Assembly (NCBI GenBank): GCA_947453935.1
Contig: CANGJU010000013.1
Coordinates: 1-33,959 of the forward strand
Direction: 5' to 3'
Length of the DNA stretch: 33,959 bases
Source: Bacteroidota bacterium
GTDB lineage: Bacteria > Bacteroidota > Bacteroidia > AKYH767-A > OLB10
A program made the position numbers and the translations under genes. Every line of letters begins with the position of its first letter. Position 1 is the first letter of the stretch. Of the stretch, positions 1-7,353 are shown one piece after another. The notes beneath the pieces were generated by a model, which was not told the DNA's origin, did not search any database, and saw nothing but the letters and a program-made list of their open reading frames with translations.

Positions 1-1471
1 GATTATGAGGAAAAACTTCTTCTGTAATCTGCTTACAAACAGTTAAAGAATTTTCGTTTTTCTTTTTGATGGCTTGTAGCATTTTCTTTTCAATGTTCTC
101 TAAAGCATTGATTGTTTTTTGTCGCTCTGCCAAAATGTACTTTTCTGTTGAAGCATCAATGGATATTGCTTTTGATACAATTCCATCGAATTCACGTGAT
201 ACGATTTCGATATTTTCGTTTGCAGAAAAATCATCGGTAATTGTTCGTTCCAGCACCAACTTAATTAATGTTTGCTCATCTTGAAAAATCTCTTCTTCAT
301 TAATTCCTGCTGATGAAGCTTTCTTCAATAATTTTTCAGAGATAATTAACGCATTATTTCTATTAATCAACATCGGATAAAAAATATGATGATAACTGAA
401 CAATGATTTTAATTGCAACCAATAAGCTAACTCACCAGCACCACCCACATAAGCTATGTTAGGCAGTATTCTTTCCTGGTATAAAGGGCGCAAAACTACA
501 TTCGGACTAAAACGTTCTGGATACTTATCAAGCATATCAAGTAAAATATCCTTCGGGAAAAATAAATCCGTATTCGTCACTTTAAATATCCCATCTCTGC
601 GATCTACAAATCGCTCACGTAAATTTTTATCCTTGTAAAACAAATTTACTTCTCTCGGAAAAACCTGCGGACGATATTTTTCTGCTAATAGTTCAGATGT
701 TTCATTTACTTTTTGATGAGCAGAATGATTCAATAATTCATCACGCATAACATCAGAAAATGATTTTTTCAATCGAGCATCATTTGCATCAATAACAACA
801 ACACCATGTTCACCTAAAATTGCATAGACCAATTTTCGGGTAGCATCAGCAAGTGTTAATCCTGTTTGATAACAATCTGAAAGTATTTTGTTTAATTCAA
901 TTGCATTTGAAGATTCACCATTGATTTTTTTCAACTCCTCGATTAAGTCATTTAATGAATCGGTAGACAATTCACCACATGCACCAGCAGCATCAGGATA
1001 ATTCCAAGTGAGTTTATTATTAAAAACCTGTACACTTGCTATTTCTGCAAAATCGTGATCTTCGGAAGCCATCCAGAAAACAGGAACAAACCGATGATCG
1101 GGATGTTGATCATTTAATTGCTTAACTAGTTTAATAGTGGTGATGATTTTATAAATAAAAAATAAGGGTCCACCTGCAATTCCTAGCTGGTGACCTGTTG
1201 TAATTGTAAAAGTGTTTTCAGATTTTAAAGATTCAATTGTGTCTGCTAAACCACTTGCAAATAATGATTCTTTATTCTGCTCTAACAAAACAGTTGCAAG
1301 CAGATTTCTATCAACAGGGATTTTTTTTCTATCAGTTATTGCCTCATTAAAACTTTCAAATTTTGGTTCGTACTGATAAAAGGTTTTCAAAAAGTCAGAA
1401 CCTTTTAAATAATCATCTAACAAATTATTTTTCCAGTTGCTATTACTTAATGAAACCGAGTAGCTGCGCAT
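1..1471 (-). CDS. bshC: Bacillithiol biosynthesis cysteine-adding enzyme BshC (3' end cut by window edge)
   Basis: Reading the minus strand from an ATG at 1469-1471 gives 490 codons without a stop, running off the left edge, so about the last 40 residues of a protein usually near 530 are missing. Recognisable BshC family stretches are TTGHQLGIAGGPLFFIYK near residue 95, FWMASEDHDFAEI near residue 130, and RPLYQERILPNIAYVGGAGE in the C-terminal third. BshC is assigned to the last step of bacillithiol synthesis, joining cysteine to glucosaminyl-malate in the cytoplasm. The start lies only 3 bases after the rimO stop, so the two genes are probably co-transcribed. Bacillithiol is the low-molecular-weight thiol of many Bacteroidota and Firmicutes. 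The other bsh genes are not in the window. The family call is secure; the catalytic role of BshC is inferred from the literature. Confidence 0.93.
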   Translation of the reverse strand, partial: MRSYSVSLSNSNWKNNLLDDYLKGSDFLKTFYQYEPKFESFNEAITDRKKIPVDRNLLATVLLEQNKESLFASGLADTIESLKSENTFTITTGHQLGIAGGPLFFIYKIITTIKLVKQLNDQHPDHRFVPVFWMASEDHDFAEIASVQVFNNKLTWNYPDAAGACGELSTDSLNDLIEELKKINGESSNAIELNKILSDCYQTGLTLADATRKLVYAILGEHGVVVIDANDARLKKSFSDVMRDELLNHSAHQKVNETSELLAEKYRPQVFPREVNLFYKDKNLRERFVDRRDGIFKVTNTDLFFPKDILLDMLDKYPERFSPNVVLRPLYQERILPNIAYVGGAGELAYWLQLKSLFSYHHIFYPMLINRNNALIISEKLLKKASSAGINEEEIFQDEQTLIKLVLERTITDDFSANENIEIVSREFDGIVSKAISIDASTEKYILAERQKTINALENIEKKMLQAIKKKNENSLTVCKQITEEVFPHN

Positions 1472-1474
1472 ATC

Positions 1475-2788
1475 TTATTTTATTAGCTCACCGAACAAAT
1501 CAAATTCAGAGGCTGATGTAATTTTAACATTCGCAAAATCACCCACACGTACATACTCATCAGTTGCATCAATCAACACTTCATTATCTACTTCAGGTGA
1601 ATCAAATTCCGTTCTCCCTACAAAGTGATTATCTTCTTTTCTATCGAATAATACTTTAAATTCCTTACCCACTTTTTGCTGATTCAATTCCGCAGAAATT
1701 GATTCCTGAGCTGCCATTACGGCTTGCGCTCTCTCTACTTTCATTTCTTCTGAAACATCATCTACTAACGTATGTGCATGTGTGTTCTCTTCGTGCGAAT
1801 AAGTAAATATTCCCAAACGATCGAACTTCAAATCCTCCACAAATCGCAACATGTCTTCATGATCTTGCTCTGTTTCTCCCGGATATCCTGCAATTAGCGT
1901 CGTGCGTAATGCAATACCAGGAACCTTTTCACGAATGGTGTTAACTAAGTTGTATGTCTTTTCACGGGTTGTACCTCGGCGCATCGACTTCAACATATTA
2001 TCGCTCACATGTTGCAATGGCATATCTAAATAATTACAGATATTGCTAGTTGATTTCATTACGTCCAGTACATCCATTGGAAAACCAGCAGGAAAGGCAT
2101 AATGCAAACGAATCCACTCGATACCATTCACATCTGCTAAACGCTGCATTAGTTCGGCTAGCTTTCTTTCTTTGTATAAATCGAGGCCGTAGTAAGTAGA
2201 ATCTTGAGCAATTAAAAGCAACTCTTTGGTTCCATTAGCTGCTAAATTTTTCGCCTCCTGAACCAACTCTTCCATCGGCTTTGAAATATGATTACCACGC
2301 ATTAAAGGAATCGCACAAAAAGAACATGGGCGATCGCAACCTTCTGCAATTTTCATGTAGGCAAAATGGCGAGGCGTAGTTAATAAACGTTCACCTACTA
2401 ACTCGTGTTTATAATCGGCACCCAATGTTTTTAAAAGCAATGGCAAATCGCGCGTACCAAAATAGGCATCAACATTTGAAATTTCTCTTTCTAAATCTGG
2501 CTTATAACGCTCCGACAAGCAGCCTGTCACAATAAGCTTTTCAATCTTACCTGCTTCTTTTTGTTTTGCGAAATGAAGAATAGTATCTATACTTTCTTGT
2601 TTGGCATTATCAATAAATCCGCAGGTATTTATAATTACAATTGATGCATCTTGCTTGGTACTCTCATGTGTTACATCAAATTGATTGGCCTTTAACTGAC
2701 CCATTAATACTTCTGAATCGACCAGGTTCTTTGAACATCCCAGCGTAACTACATTGACCTTGTTTTGCTTTAGCGTTTTTGATTTCAC
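1475..2788 (-). CDS. rimO: Ribosomal protein uS12 methylthiotransferase RimO
   Basis: The 437-residue protein matches the methylthiotransferase layout. An N-terminal UPF0004 domain has cysteines at 18, 56 and 90 that would hold the auxiliary [4Fe-4S] cluster. A radical-SAM core carries CDRPCSFC (Cys151, 155, 158), and a C-terminal TRAM domain covers roughly the last 65 residues. RimO adds a methylthio group to the conserved aspartate of ribosomal protein S12. RimO is preferred over the tRNA enzyme MiaB because of the short start VNVVTLGCSKNLVDSE and the YLDMPLQHVSDNML segment. It is the first gene of a probable rimO-bshC unit. A perfect TAnnTTTG box lies 19 bases before the start codon. Confidence 0.95.
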   Translation of the reverse strand: MKSKTLKQNKVNVVTLGCSKNLVDSEVLMGQLKANQFDVTHESTKQDASIVIINTCGFIDNAKQESIDTILHFAKQKEAGKIEKLIVTGCLSERYKPDLEREISNVDAYFGTRDLPLLLKTLGADYKHELVGERLLTTPRHFAYMKIAEGCDRPCSFCAIPLMRGNHISKPMEELVQEAKNLAANGTKELLLIAQDSTYYGLDLYKERKLAELMQRLADVNGIEWIRLHYAFPAGFPMDVLDVMKSTSNICNYLDMPLQHVSDNMLKSMRRGTTREKTYNLVNTIREKVPGIALRTTLIAGYPGETEQDHEDMLRFVEDLKFDRLGIFTYSHEENTHAHTLVDDVSEEMKVERAQAVMAAQESISAELNQQKVGKEFKVLFDRKEDNHFVGRTEFDSPEVDNEVLIDATDEYVRVGDFANVKITSASEFDLFGELIK

Positions 2789-2807
2789 AGTTCTTTATTT
2801 CTGACGC

Positions 2808-2815
2808 AAATTTAC
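2808..2815 (-). promoter_or_regulatory. Candidate -7 promoter box for rimO-bshC
   Basis: The minus strand reads TAAATTTG here, a perfect match to the Bacteroidetes -7 consensus TAnnTTTG, 19 bases upstream of the rimO ATG. A TTTG that could act as the -33 element lies 25 bases further upstream, which is longer than the usual spacing, so only the -7 box is well supported. The rest of the 260-base gap up to 3048 is AT-rich and shows no gene or clear structure. Confidence 0.5.
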
Positions 2816-3048
2816 CAAAACGTTTCGTGAAGTCAGAGGCAAAACCTAATTCTTTCGCATCAATAGATAATTTAAATTTAGGTTTAATAACACCCAATAA
2901 TGATGCTTTATAAAACAATTTAATAAAGATTACCAAACAACAATTGCCCTAAAAAACTAAACTTTCACCCAAAAAAAATGACATATTCACAAAAAACGCA
3001 GAGTAAAATTAATAGCCTGATGCAAATTGCTAAAAAATCAATAAACAC

Positions 3049-3984
3049 ATGAAAAAATTAATTATCCTCGTTTTACTAATCAGCAGCGTAAACTCATTCG
3101 CTCAGATTACTGCTCCAAATGGAATCTTTACTGGATGCAAGCCTGCAAGTTTCACATTAATTGGTCCTGCGGGATACAATCGTTACGAATGGAGTAACGG
3201 TGCAACAACAAGACAAATAGAATACATCATGGATGGCGCTTCAGGTGCAATTCTAGATACTGCAACAGTAGGATTAACCTGCTACGATGCTAATAACGTA
3301 GCTTATGTTCAGCAGCCCGTTGTAGTTCGATCTATCAAAGAACCAGAATTATTACAATGCTTTAATGGCAAATACAATTACACTTTAAACGATAGTATTA
3401 AATCGGATTTAGTATTGAATTACGGTAATGATGTGCCACAATATGTCTTTACATTTATACAAACAGATGCAAAAGGACGTGGCTCAAACCCAATTTCACG
3501 TTATGTTTCAAATACAAGATGGTGTAAGTTAAGCAACGTGGCTCCTATGCTTAAAACCGGTAAGTTTTACTATGTAACCGTTCACGCAAGAATTAATAAC
3601 GTGAATTACTGCAAGGGAAATTACAGCATTATCGGTATCGGAATAAACATGAATGGTAACGGACATGGTGGTCATGGAGACAGTGATGGAAATGGTGACA
3701 GCGATGATCACGGAAATGATATGGTAGGTTCATCTAATCCGATTGAAATTAGGACCTATCCAAATCCAAGTTACAAAGACTGCAGAATTATAGTAGATAG
3801 CGATGATAAATCGCCAATGGATATCAGCATTTACAATATATCAGGGCAATTAATTTATCGTCAGCAATTCGAAAGTCTTCCAGTAAGCGAAGAAGTAAGC
3901 AATTACTTAAATAATCCTGGAACCTATAAAATGGTAATTACTCAAAATGGTAAAGTAAAAACATCGTCGATTGAACGCCTCTGA
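3049..3984 (+). CDS. Exported protein with Ig/PKD-like N-terminus and T9SS type A sorting domain
   Basis: The 311-residue protein starts with a clear Sec signal peptide (MKKLIILVLLISSVNSFAQ, cut after about residue 19). A beta-rich segment follows with YNRYEWSNGATT, a pattern common in PKD/Ig-like repeats of Bacteroidota surface proteins. Residues about 200-230 form a low-complexity linker rich in Gly, Asp, His and Asn. The last 80 residues (TYPNPSYKDCRIIVDS, ISIYNISGQLIY, GTYKMVITQ, terminal K and R residues) fit a Por/T9SS type A C-terminal sorting domain. The product is therefore expected to cross the outer membrane by type IX secretion and be released or anchored. No enzyme motif is visible, so I assign no function. 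It stands alone on the plus strand between ftsY and rimO and is followed by a strong terminator. Confidence 0.85.
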   Translation: MKKLIILVLLISSVNSFAQITAPNGIFTGCKPASFTLIGPAGYNRYEWSNGATTRQIEYIMDGASGAILDTATVGLTCYDANNVAYVQQPVVVRSIKEPELLQCFNGKYNYTLNDSIKSDLVLNYGNDVPQYVFTFIQTDAKGRGSNPISRYVSNTRWCKLSNVAPMLKTGKFYYVTVHARINNVNYCKGNYSIIGIGINMNGNGHGGHGDSDGNGDSDDHGNDMVGSSNPIEIRTYPNPSYKDCRIIVDSDDKSPMDISIYNISGQLIYRQQFESLPVSEEVSNYLNNPGTYKMVITQNGKVKTSSIERL

Positions 3985-4000
3985 TTTTTGAATAAAATAA

Positions 4001-4035
4001 AAAAAAGTCCCGAGATACCCTCGGGACTTTTTTTT
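4001..4035. terminator. Bidirectional rho-independent terminator between the T9SS cargo gene and ftsY
   Basis: An 8-bp perfect stem (GTCCCGAG at 4007-4014, CTCGGGAC at 4020-4027) with loop ATACC is flanked by an A tract on the left and eight Ts on the right. It therefore works as an intrinsic terminator in both directions. It lies between the convergent stops at 3984 and 4034, and the ftsY stop codon overlaps the right T tract. Confidence 0.93.
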
Positions 4036-4993
4036 ATTCGTTGAATAAGGATTTTACAAATTCGTTTCTGTCGAAGAGCTGTAAGTCATCAATCTTTTCT
4101 CCTACTCCAATATATTTTACCGGGACTTTAAACTGATCGCTGATTCCTATTACAACTCCACCTTTTGCTGTTCCATCTAATTTAGTTAATGCAAGAGCGT
4201 TAACATCAGTAGCTGCTATAAATTGTCGCGCTTGCTCAATTGCATTTTGTCCTGTAGATGCATCAAGTACTAATAAAATTTCATGCGGCGCATCAGGAAT
4301 TACTTTCTGCATGACCCTTCTGATTTTAGAAAGCTCATTCATCAAATTGATTTTATTATGCAATCGGCCTGCGGTGTCAATAATGCAAACATCAGCACCT
4401 TGAGCTTTGGCAGAACTAACTGCATCGTATGCGACGCTTGCAGGATCGGCTCCCATACCTTGCGATACGATAGGCACTCCCACACGATTAGCCCATATTG
4501 TTAACTGGTCAACAGCCGCTGCTCTGAAAGTGTCAGCAGCACCAATCACGACATTTTTACCTGCTAGCTTAAACTGATTAGCAAGTTTTCCAATAGTAGT
4601 TGTTTTGCCGACTCCATTCACTCCAACAACCATAATAATGTATGGCTTTGTAGGCAGGTCTTTTAAAGAATTGAAATCACTGCTTCCAGAAGATTTATTC
4701 TCCTCGAGCAGAAGGGCAATTTCTTCTTTAAGTATTTTATTTAATTCGTTAGAAGTAGAATATTTATCACGAGCAACTCGGTCCTGAATACGCTTTACAA
4801 TTTTAAGGGTTGTTTCTACACCGACATCAGATGTAACTAAAATCTCTTCTAAATTATCAAGCACTTCATCATCAATAGTCGATTTCCCAATTAGCGTTTT
4901 TGTTAGCTTGGAAAAAAAGCTATCGCGTGTTTTTTCGAGTCCTTTGTCAAGCGACTCTTTCTTTTCACGATTAAAAAGTCCGAATAAACCCAT
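4034..4993 (-). CDS. ftsY: Signal recognition particle receptor FtsY
   Basis: The 319-residue protein has the SRP-GTPase NG architecture. A helical N domain covers residues 15-100, then come the P-loop GVNGVGKT (124-131), DTFRAAAVDQL (154-164), DTAGR (206-210) and TKLDGTAKGG (270-279). FtsY docks the ribosome-nascent chain-SRP complex at the membrane and hands it to SecYEG, with mutual GTP hydrolysis with Ffh. The N-terminal A domain is almost absent (about 15 residues, MGLFGLFNREKKE), as is usual in Bacteroidota, leaving an amphipathic start for membrane contact. The gene lies downstream of the ribosomal protein genes on the same strand but is separated from them by a terminator at 5021-5048. 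No perfect promoter box was found; TACATTTA just upstream is a one-mismatch -7 candidate. Confidence 0.97.
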   Translation of the reverse strand: MGLFGLFNREKKESLDKGLEKTRDSFFSKLTKTLIGKSTIDDEVLDNLEEILVTSDVGVETTLKIVKRIQDRVARDKYSTSNELNKILKEEIALLLEENKSSGSSDFNSLKDLPTKPYIIMVVGVNGVGKTTTIGKLANQFKLAGKNVVIGAADTFRAAAVDQLTIWANRVGVPIVSQGMGADPASVAYDAVSSAKAQGADVCIIDTAGRLHNKINLMNELSKIRRVMQKVIPDAPHEILLVLDASTGQNAIEQARQFIAATDVNALALTKLDGTAKGGVVIGISDQFKVPVKYIGVGEKIDDLQLFDRNEFVKSLFNE

Positions 4994-5020
4994 CTTTTAT
5001 AATGAAGATATAAATGTAAT

Positions 5021-5048
5021 AAAAAAAGCTCCTTTCATAGAAAGAAGC
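5021..5048 (-). terminator. Rho-independent terminator after the rpmG-DUF4295 unit
   Basis: On the minus strand GCTTCTTTC (5048-5040) pairs with GAAAGGAGC (5036-5028) around a TAT loop, 9 pairs with one G-U wobble, followed directly by seven Ts (5027-5021). It ends the transcript of the DUF4295 gene about 30 bases past its stop and separates it from ftsY. Confidence 0.85.
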
Positions 5049-5078
5049 TAATTTCAGAGGCAGGTTGATTGCCAGTTA

Positions 5079-5234
5079 TTATTTTTCTTTCAAGAAATCT
5101 TTCACGTGATCATTGTGAACGACTTCTGATTTGAAAGTGTAAGAGCCAGTTAAAGGCGACTTCACCATCTTGATTACTTTTGAGAACTCTTTACCTTTAC
5201 CGGTCTTTAGTGTCGCAACTACTTTCTTTGCCAT
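5079..5234 (-). CDS. DUF4295 small basic protein, possible ribosomal protein
   Basis: A 51-residue reading frame begins with ATG at 5232-5234 and ends with TAA at 5079-5081. The product begins MAKKVVATLKTGKGKEFSKV, contains SPLTGSYTFKSEVV and ends DHVKDFLKEK. This matches the small lysine-rich DUF4295 family, which sits immediately after rpmG in Bacteroidota genomes. It starts 28 bases after rpmG and is followed by a terminator, so the two are probably one transcript. Its size, charge and position suggest a ribosome-bound protein. From memory, the Flavobacterium johnsoniae 70S structure revealed an extra large-subunit protein called bL38, and this family may be it, but I cannot confirm the identity from sequence alone. 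The existence of the gene is secure; the function is inferred. Confidence 0.88.
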   Translation of the reverse strand: MAKKVVATLKTGKGKEFSKVIKMVKSPLTGSYTFKSEVVHNDHVKDFLKEK

Positions 5235-5262
5235 GTTGTGATAATTTTAAGGGAAACCCCGG

Positions 5263-5445
5263 TTATTTAATTTCTTTATGAACTGTTACACGCTTTAAGA
5301 TACGATTGAATTTCTTCAATTCTAAACGCTCAGTTGTGTTTTTCTTGTTTTTTGTTGTGATGTAGCGTGATGTTCCTGGCATGCCACTGTTCTTATGCTC
5401 AGTGCACTCCATAATCACTTGTACTCGGTTACCTTTCTTTGCCAT
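5263..5445 (-). CDS. rpmG: 50S ribosomal protein bL33
   Basis: The 60-residue basic protein [20 protein letters not shown]... with [20 protein letters not shown] and a KK-F-N-R-x-L-K-R end is a standard bL33 of the large subunit. It has only one cysteine (Cys14) in place of the two CxxC pairs of the zinc-ribbon form, so it is the zinc-independent type. In many Bacteroidota rpmB lies directly upstream; here an aminopeptidase gene lies in between, and rpmG has its own well-formed promoter (5483-5514). It is followed after 28 bases by the DUF4295 gene. Confidence 0.97.
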   Translation of the reverse strand: MAKKGNRVQVIMECTEHKNSGMPGTSRYITTKNKKNTTERLELKKFNRILKRVTVHKEIK

Positions 5446-5464
5446 GATTTAAAATCAATTAAGT

Positions 5465-5478
5465 CCCTTTCTTAAGGG
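5465..5478 (-). promoter_or_regulatory. Small hairpin at the predicted 5' end of the rpmG mRNA
   Basis: On the minus strand CCCTT-AAGA-AAGGG forms a 5-bp stem with a tetraloop. It lies 20 bases before the rpmG start and starts about where the TATCTTTG box predicts transcription to begin. It could stabilise the 5' end or affect translation; the stem is short and no regulator is known to me. Confidence 0.3.
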
Positions 5479-5482
5479 GTTG

Positions 5483-5514
5483 CAAAGATAATATAGTTTT
5501 CCTAAAATCACAAA
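5483..5514 (-). promoter_or_regulatory. Promoter of rpmG-DUF4295
   Basis: The minus strand has TTTG (5514-5511), a 20-base spacer and TATCTTTG (5490-5483), matching both parts of the Bacteroidetes TTTG / TAnnTTTG consensus. It is one of the two best promoter candidates in the window. Predicted transcription starts about 30 bases before the rpmG ATG. Confidence 0.7.
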
Positions 5515-5583
5515 TAGTATTTATCTAAAAAGTCAAAAACTCCTGATTTTTTTTCGAGTTCCCTATGTAAGCGAGAATAAATT

Positions 5584-6963
5584 CTATTTAAAATACGATT
5601 GCAGAAGCATTAAATTTTCGATTTCTCCAATTTCTCTTGGTAATCTTCCCGACATAATCGTAGCCGGGCCGTTCTCGTTAATTAATATATCATCTTCAAT
5701 TCGTACTCCTATATTCCACCATTTTTTATCACAAGGTGAACCTTCGGGAATATAAATCCCCGGCTCAACGGTAATTATTGTTCCTGCCTTCAATGCTCCA
5801 TAAGTACCTGCATCATGCACATCTAACCCTAAATAATGACTGGTTCCATGCATGAAATACTTATCAGCATCTTTCTCACTCGTAATAATTCCTAGTTCGA
5901 CAAGTCCTTTAGAAACAATTGCAAATGTAGCTTGGTGAGTTGCATGAAATGATTGACCGGGTAAGCATACCGCTATTCCAGCCTCTTGAGCCTTTAACAC
6001 CAAATTATAAATGAGCTTTTGCTCTGCAGTAAATTTTCCATTCACCGGAAATGTTCTGGTAATATCGGCGGTGTATCCATGGTACTCGCCACCCATATCC
6101 GCCAATAACAAATCACCTGATTTTAAAGAGTCTCTATTTTCCTGATAATGTAGTATGCAACTATTACCCGCCCCGCCACAAATGGAAGGATAACCTTGAT
6201 ATTCGCCACCGTTATTCTTAACAAAATACTCCACAATAGCCTGCGCCTGATACTCTTTAAATCCTGGATTAATCGCTTTCATCAGTTCAATGAATCCTTC
6301 AACTGAAATATCTATTGCCCTTTTAACCAATGCTATTTCCACGACTTGCTTAACCTCTCGCATCGACGCCAACACCTTATATGGCTTGCTTTCCTCCACG
6401 GTTAAATTAGCGGGTAGCTTTTTATTAAAATCCTCCACCAAATTTGATAAAGCTATTTTTGAAAACGCTTCTGAGTTAGGTTGTGAAGGGTATTCAGCCC
6501 AGACTTCTTCCATTTTAGAAAAGTCAAGTCCGAATTCCTTAAACTCAGTGGTTGTATAAACTGCCTGTATTCCTGTAATGGCTTGAGCTTCTCTACAACT
6601 TGGTCGAATGCCTGTCCAAATTTCTTCCGATTTATTTTTCGGACGGATAAACAACAGCTCCTTTACCCCCTTACTCTCATCAAAAATTTTGGCATCCTTA
6701 AATAAAAGCAACACCGCGTCTGGATCTCTTAATCCCGTTAAATAATAAAAGTTGGGGTTTTGACTGTACTGATAATCGACATCATTGCTTCTGTTTCTAA
6801 TCGGGTTTGCAAAAAAAACAGCCGCACTATGTGCAGGCATTTGAGCAATGAAATTTTCCCGATTGGCTTTAAAAAAAGAAGCTGGCAATAAATCATGGTC
6901 CGTATTCTGACCAAACAATATGAACGGGAACAAAATAAAAAAAACCGACAGATTACTTTTCAT
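5584..6963 (-). CDS. Secreted Xaa-Pro aminopeptidase (M24B, aminopeptidase P)
   Basis: The 459-residue protein has a signal peptide (MKSNLSVFFILFPFILFGQ), an aminopeptidase P N-terminal domain (about 28-170) and an M24 pita-bread catalytic domain (about 205-445). All five metal ligands are visible: Asp289 and Asp300 (ADMGGEYHGYTADITRTF), His376 (HGTSHYLGLDVHD), Glu400 (ITVEPGIYI) and Glu423 (VRIEDDI). The enzyme would remove N-terminal residues before proline, here in the periplasm or outside rather than in the cytoplasm like E. coli PepP. The gene lies between rpmB (58 bases upstream) and rpmG (138 bases downstream), splitting a ribosomal cluster that is usually continuous. A perfect TAGATTTG box sits only 4 bases before the start codon. 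Confidence 0.93.
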   Translation of the reverse strand: MKSNLSVFFILFPFILFGQNTDHDLLPASFFKANRENFIAQMPAHSAAVFFANPIRNRSNDVDYQYSQNPNFYYLTGLRDPDAVLLLFKDAKIFDESKGVKELLFIRPKNKSEEIWTGIRPSCREAQAITGIQAVYTTTEFKEFGLDFSKMEEVWAEYPSQPNSEAFSKIALSNLVEDFNKKLPANLTVEESKPYKVLASMREVKQVVEIALVKRAIDISVEGFIELMKAINPGFKEYQAQAIVEYFVKNNGGEYQGYPSICGGAGNSCILHYQENRDSLKSGDLLLADMGGEYHGYTADITRTFPVNGKFTAEQKLIYNLVLKAQEAGIAVCLPGQSFHATHQATFAIVSKGLVELGIITSEKDADKYFMHGTSHYLGLDVHDAGTYGALKAGTIITVEPGIYIPEGSPCDKKWWNIGVRIEDDILINENGPATIMSGRLPREIGEIENLMLLQSYFK

Positions 6964-6967
6964 GATT

Positions 6968-6975
6968 CAAATCTA
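6968..6975 (-). promoter_or_regulatory. Candidate -7 box of the aminopeptidase gene, 4 bases from ATG
   Basis: The minus strand reads TAGATTTG-AATC-ATG. The box is a perfect TAnnTTTG. With the usual distance from box to transcription start, the mRNA would begin at or beside the A of the ATG. No good -33 element is seen at 17-23 bases; a TTG lies 26 bases upstream, inside the preceding hairpin. Confidence 0.5.
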
Positions 6976-6993
6976 ATCAAAATCGTAATCTAT

Positions 6994-7007
6994 CGGTTTT
7001 TCAACCG
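6994..7007 (-). terminator. Weak hairpin after rpmB
   Basis: On the minus strand CGGTT-GAAA-AACCG follows the rpmB stop by 14 bases. The stem is 5 bp with a GAAA tetraloop and no clean T tract follows, so it is at best a weak terminator or an mRNA 3' end stabiliser. Confidence 0.35.
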
Positions 7008-7021
7008 TTATATAATAATTC

Positions 7022-7255
7022 TTACAATGCTCCTTTTACGATAGCGCGTGTAATCGCTTCCGTAATTCCGATTTTATTAATCGTTCTTAAAGCAGATGTA
7101 CTTACTTTTAATGTAATCCACTCTCCTGTTTCAGGAAGGTAAAACTTCTTAACCTGTAAATTCGGGTTAAAACGACGCTTTGTTTTGCGGTTTGAGTGGC
7201 TAACTTTATTACCGGTGATTGCTTGTTTTCCGGTTAAATCACAAATTCTTGACAT
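7022..7255 (-). CDS. rpmB: 50S ribosomal protein bL28
   Basis: The 77-residue basic protein with MSRICDLTGKQAITGNKVSH, SNRKTKRRFNPNLQVKKF and a C-terminal STSALRTINKIGI stretch is a typical bL28. Only one cysteine is present (Cys5), so it is the zinc-free type, like the bL33 encoded nearby. The gene has its own promoter (7276-7305) about 20 bases upstream and is followed by a small hairpin. It is separated from rpmG by the aminopeptidase gene, which is not the usual Bacteroidota order. Confidence 0.97.
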   Translation of the reverse strand: MSRICDLTGKQAITGNKVSHSNRKTKRRFNPNLQVKKFYLPETGEWITLKVSTSALRTINKIGITEAITRAIVKGAL

Positions 7256-7275
7256 GACTTTACTTTATTGGAAGG

Positions 7276-7305
7276 CAAATTTAGTAAATTTTGTTTTATC
7301 TACAA
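7276..7305 (-). promoter_or_regulatory. Promoter of rpmB
   Basis: On the minus strand TTG (7305-7303) is followed by a 19-base spacer and TAAATTTG (7283-7276), a perfect -7 box at the expected spacing. Transcription would start about 15 bases before the rpmB ATG. It lies in the 83-base gap after cinA. Confidence 0.65.
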
Positions 7306-7321
7306 GCCCTGCTACTATTTT

Positions 7322-7353
7322 TTATTTTTTTAGCAGTATTATTTTTTTAGCAG
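7322..7353 (-). repeat. Tandem 15-bp repeat (period 17) duplicating the end of cinA
   Basis: The plus-strand word TTATTTTTTTAGCAG occurs at 7339-7353 and again at 7322-7336, two bases apart. Read on the minus strand the first copy encodes the last codons of CinA (CTG CTA AAA AAA TAA, Leu-Leu-Lys-Lys-stop). The second is an untranslated copy of the same codons and stop. It looks like a small tandem duplication at an A-rich site. Confidence 0.8.

Noticed and set aside
2676-2936. 86-codon open frame overlapping the rimO start
   Set aside because: It lies in another frame over rimO and its AT-rich leader, has no recognisable domain, and the rimO start is well supported.
2937-3048. A-rich runs before the T9SS cargo gene as a possible regulatory RNA
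   Set aside because: No stem, terminator or promoter box is visible beyond general AT-richness; TAAACTTTC is not a proper -7 match.
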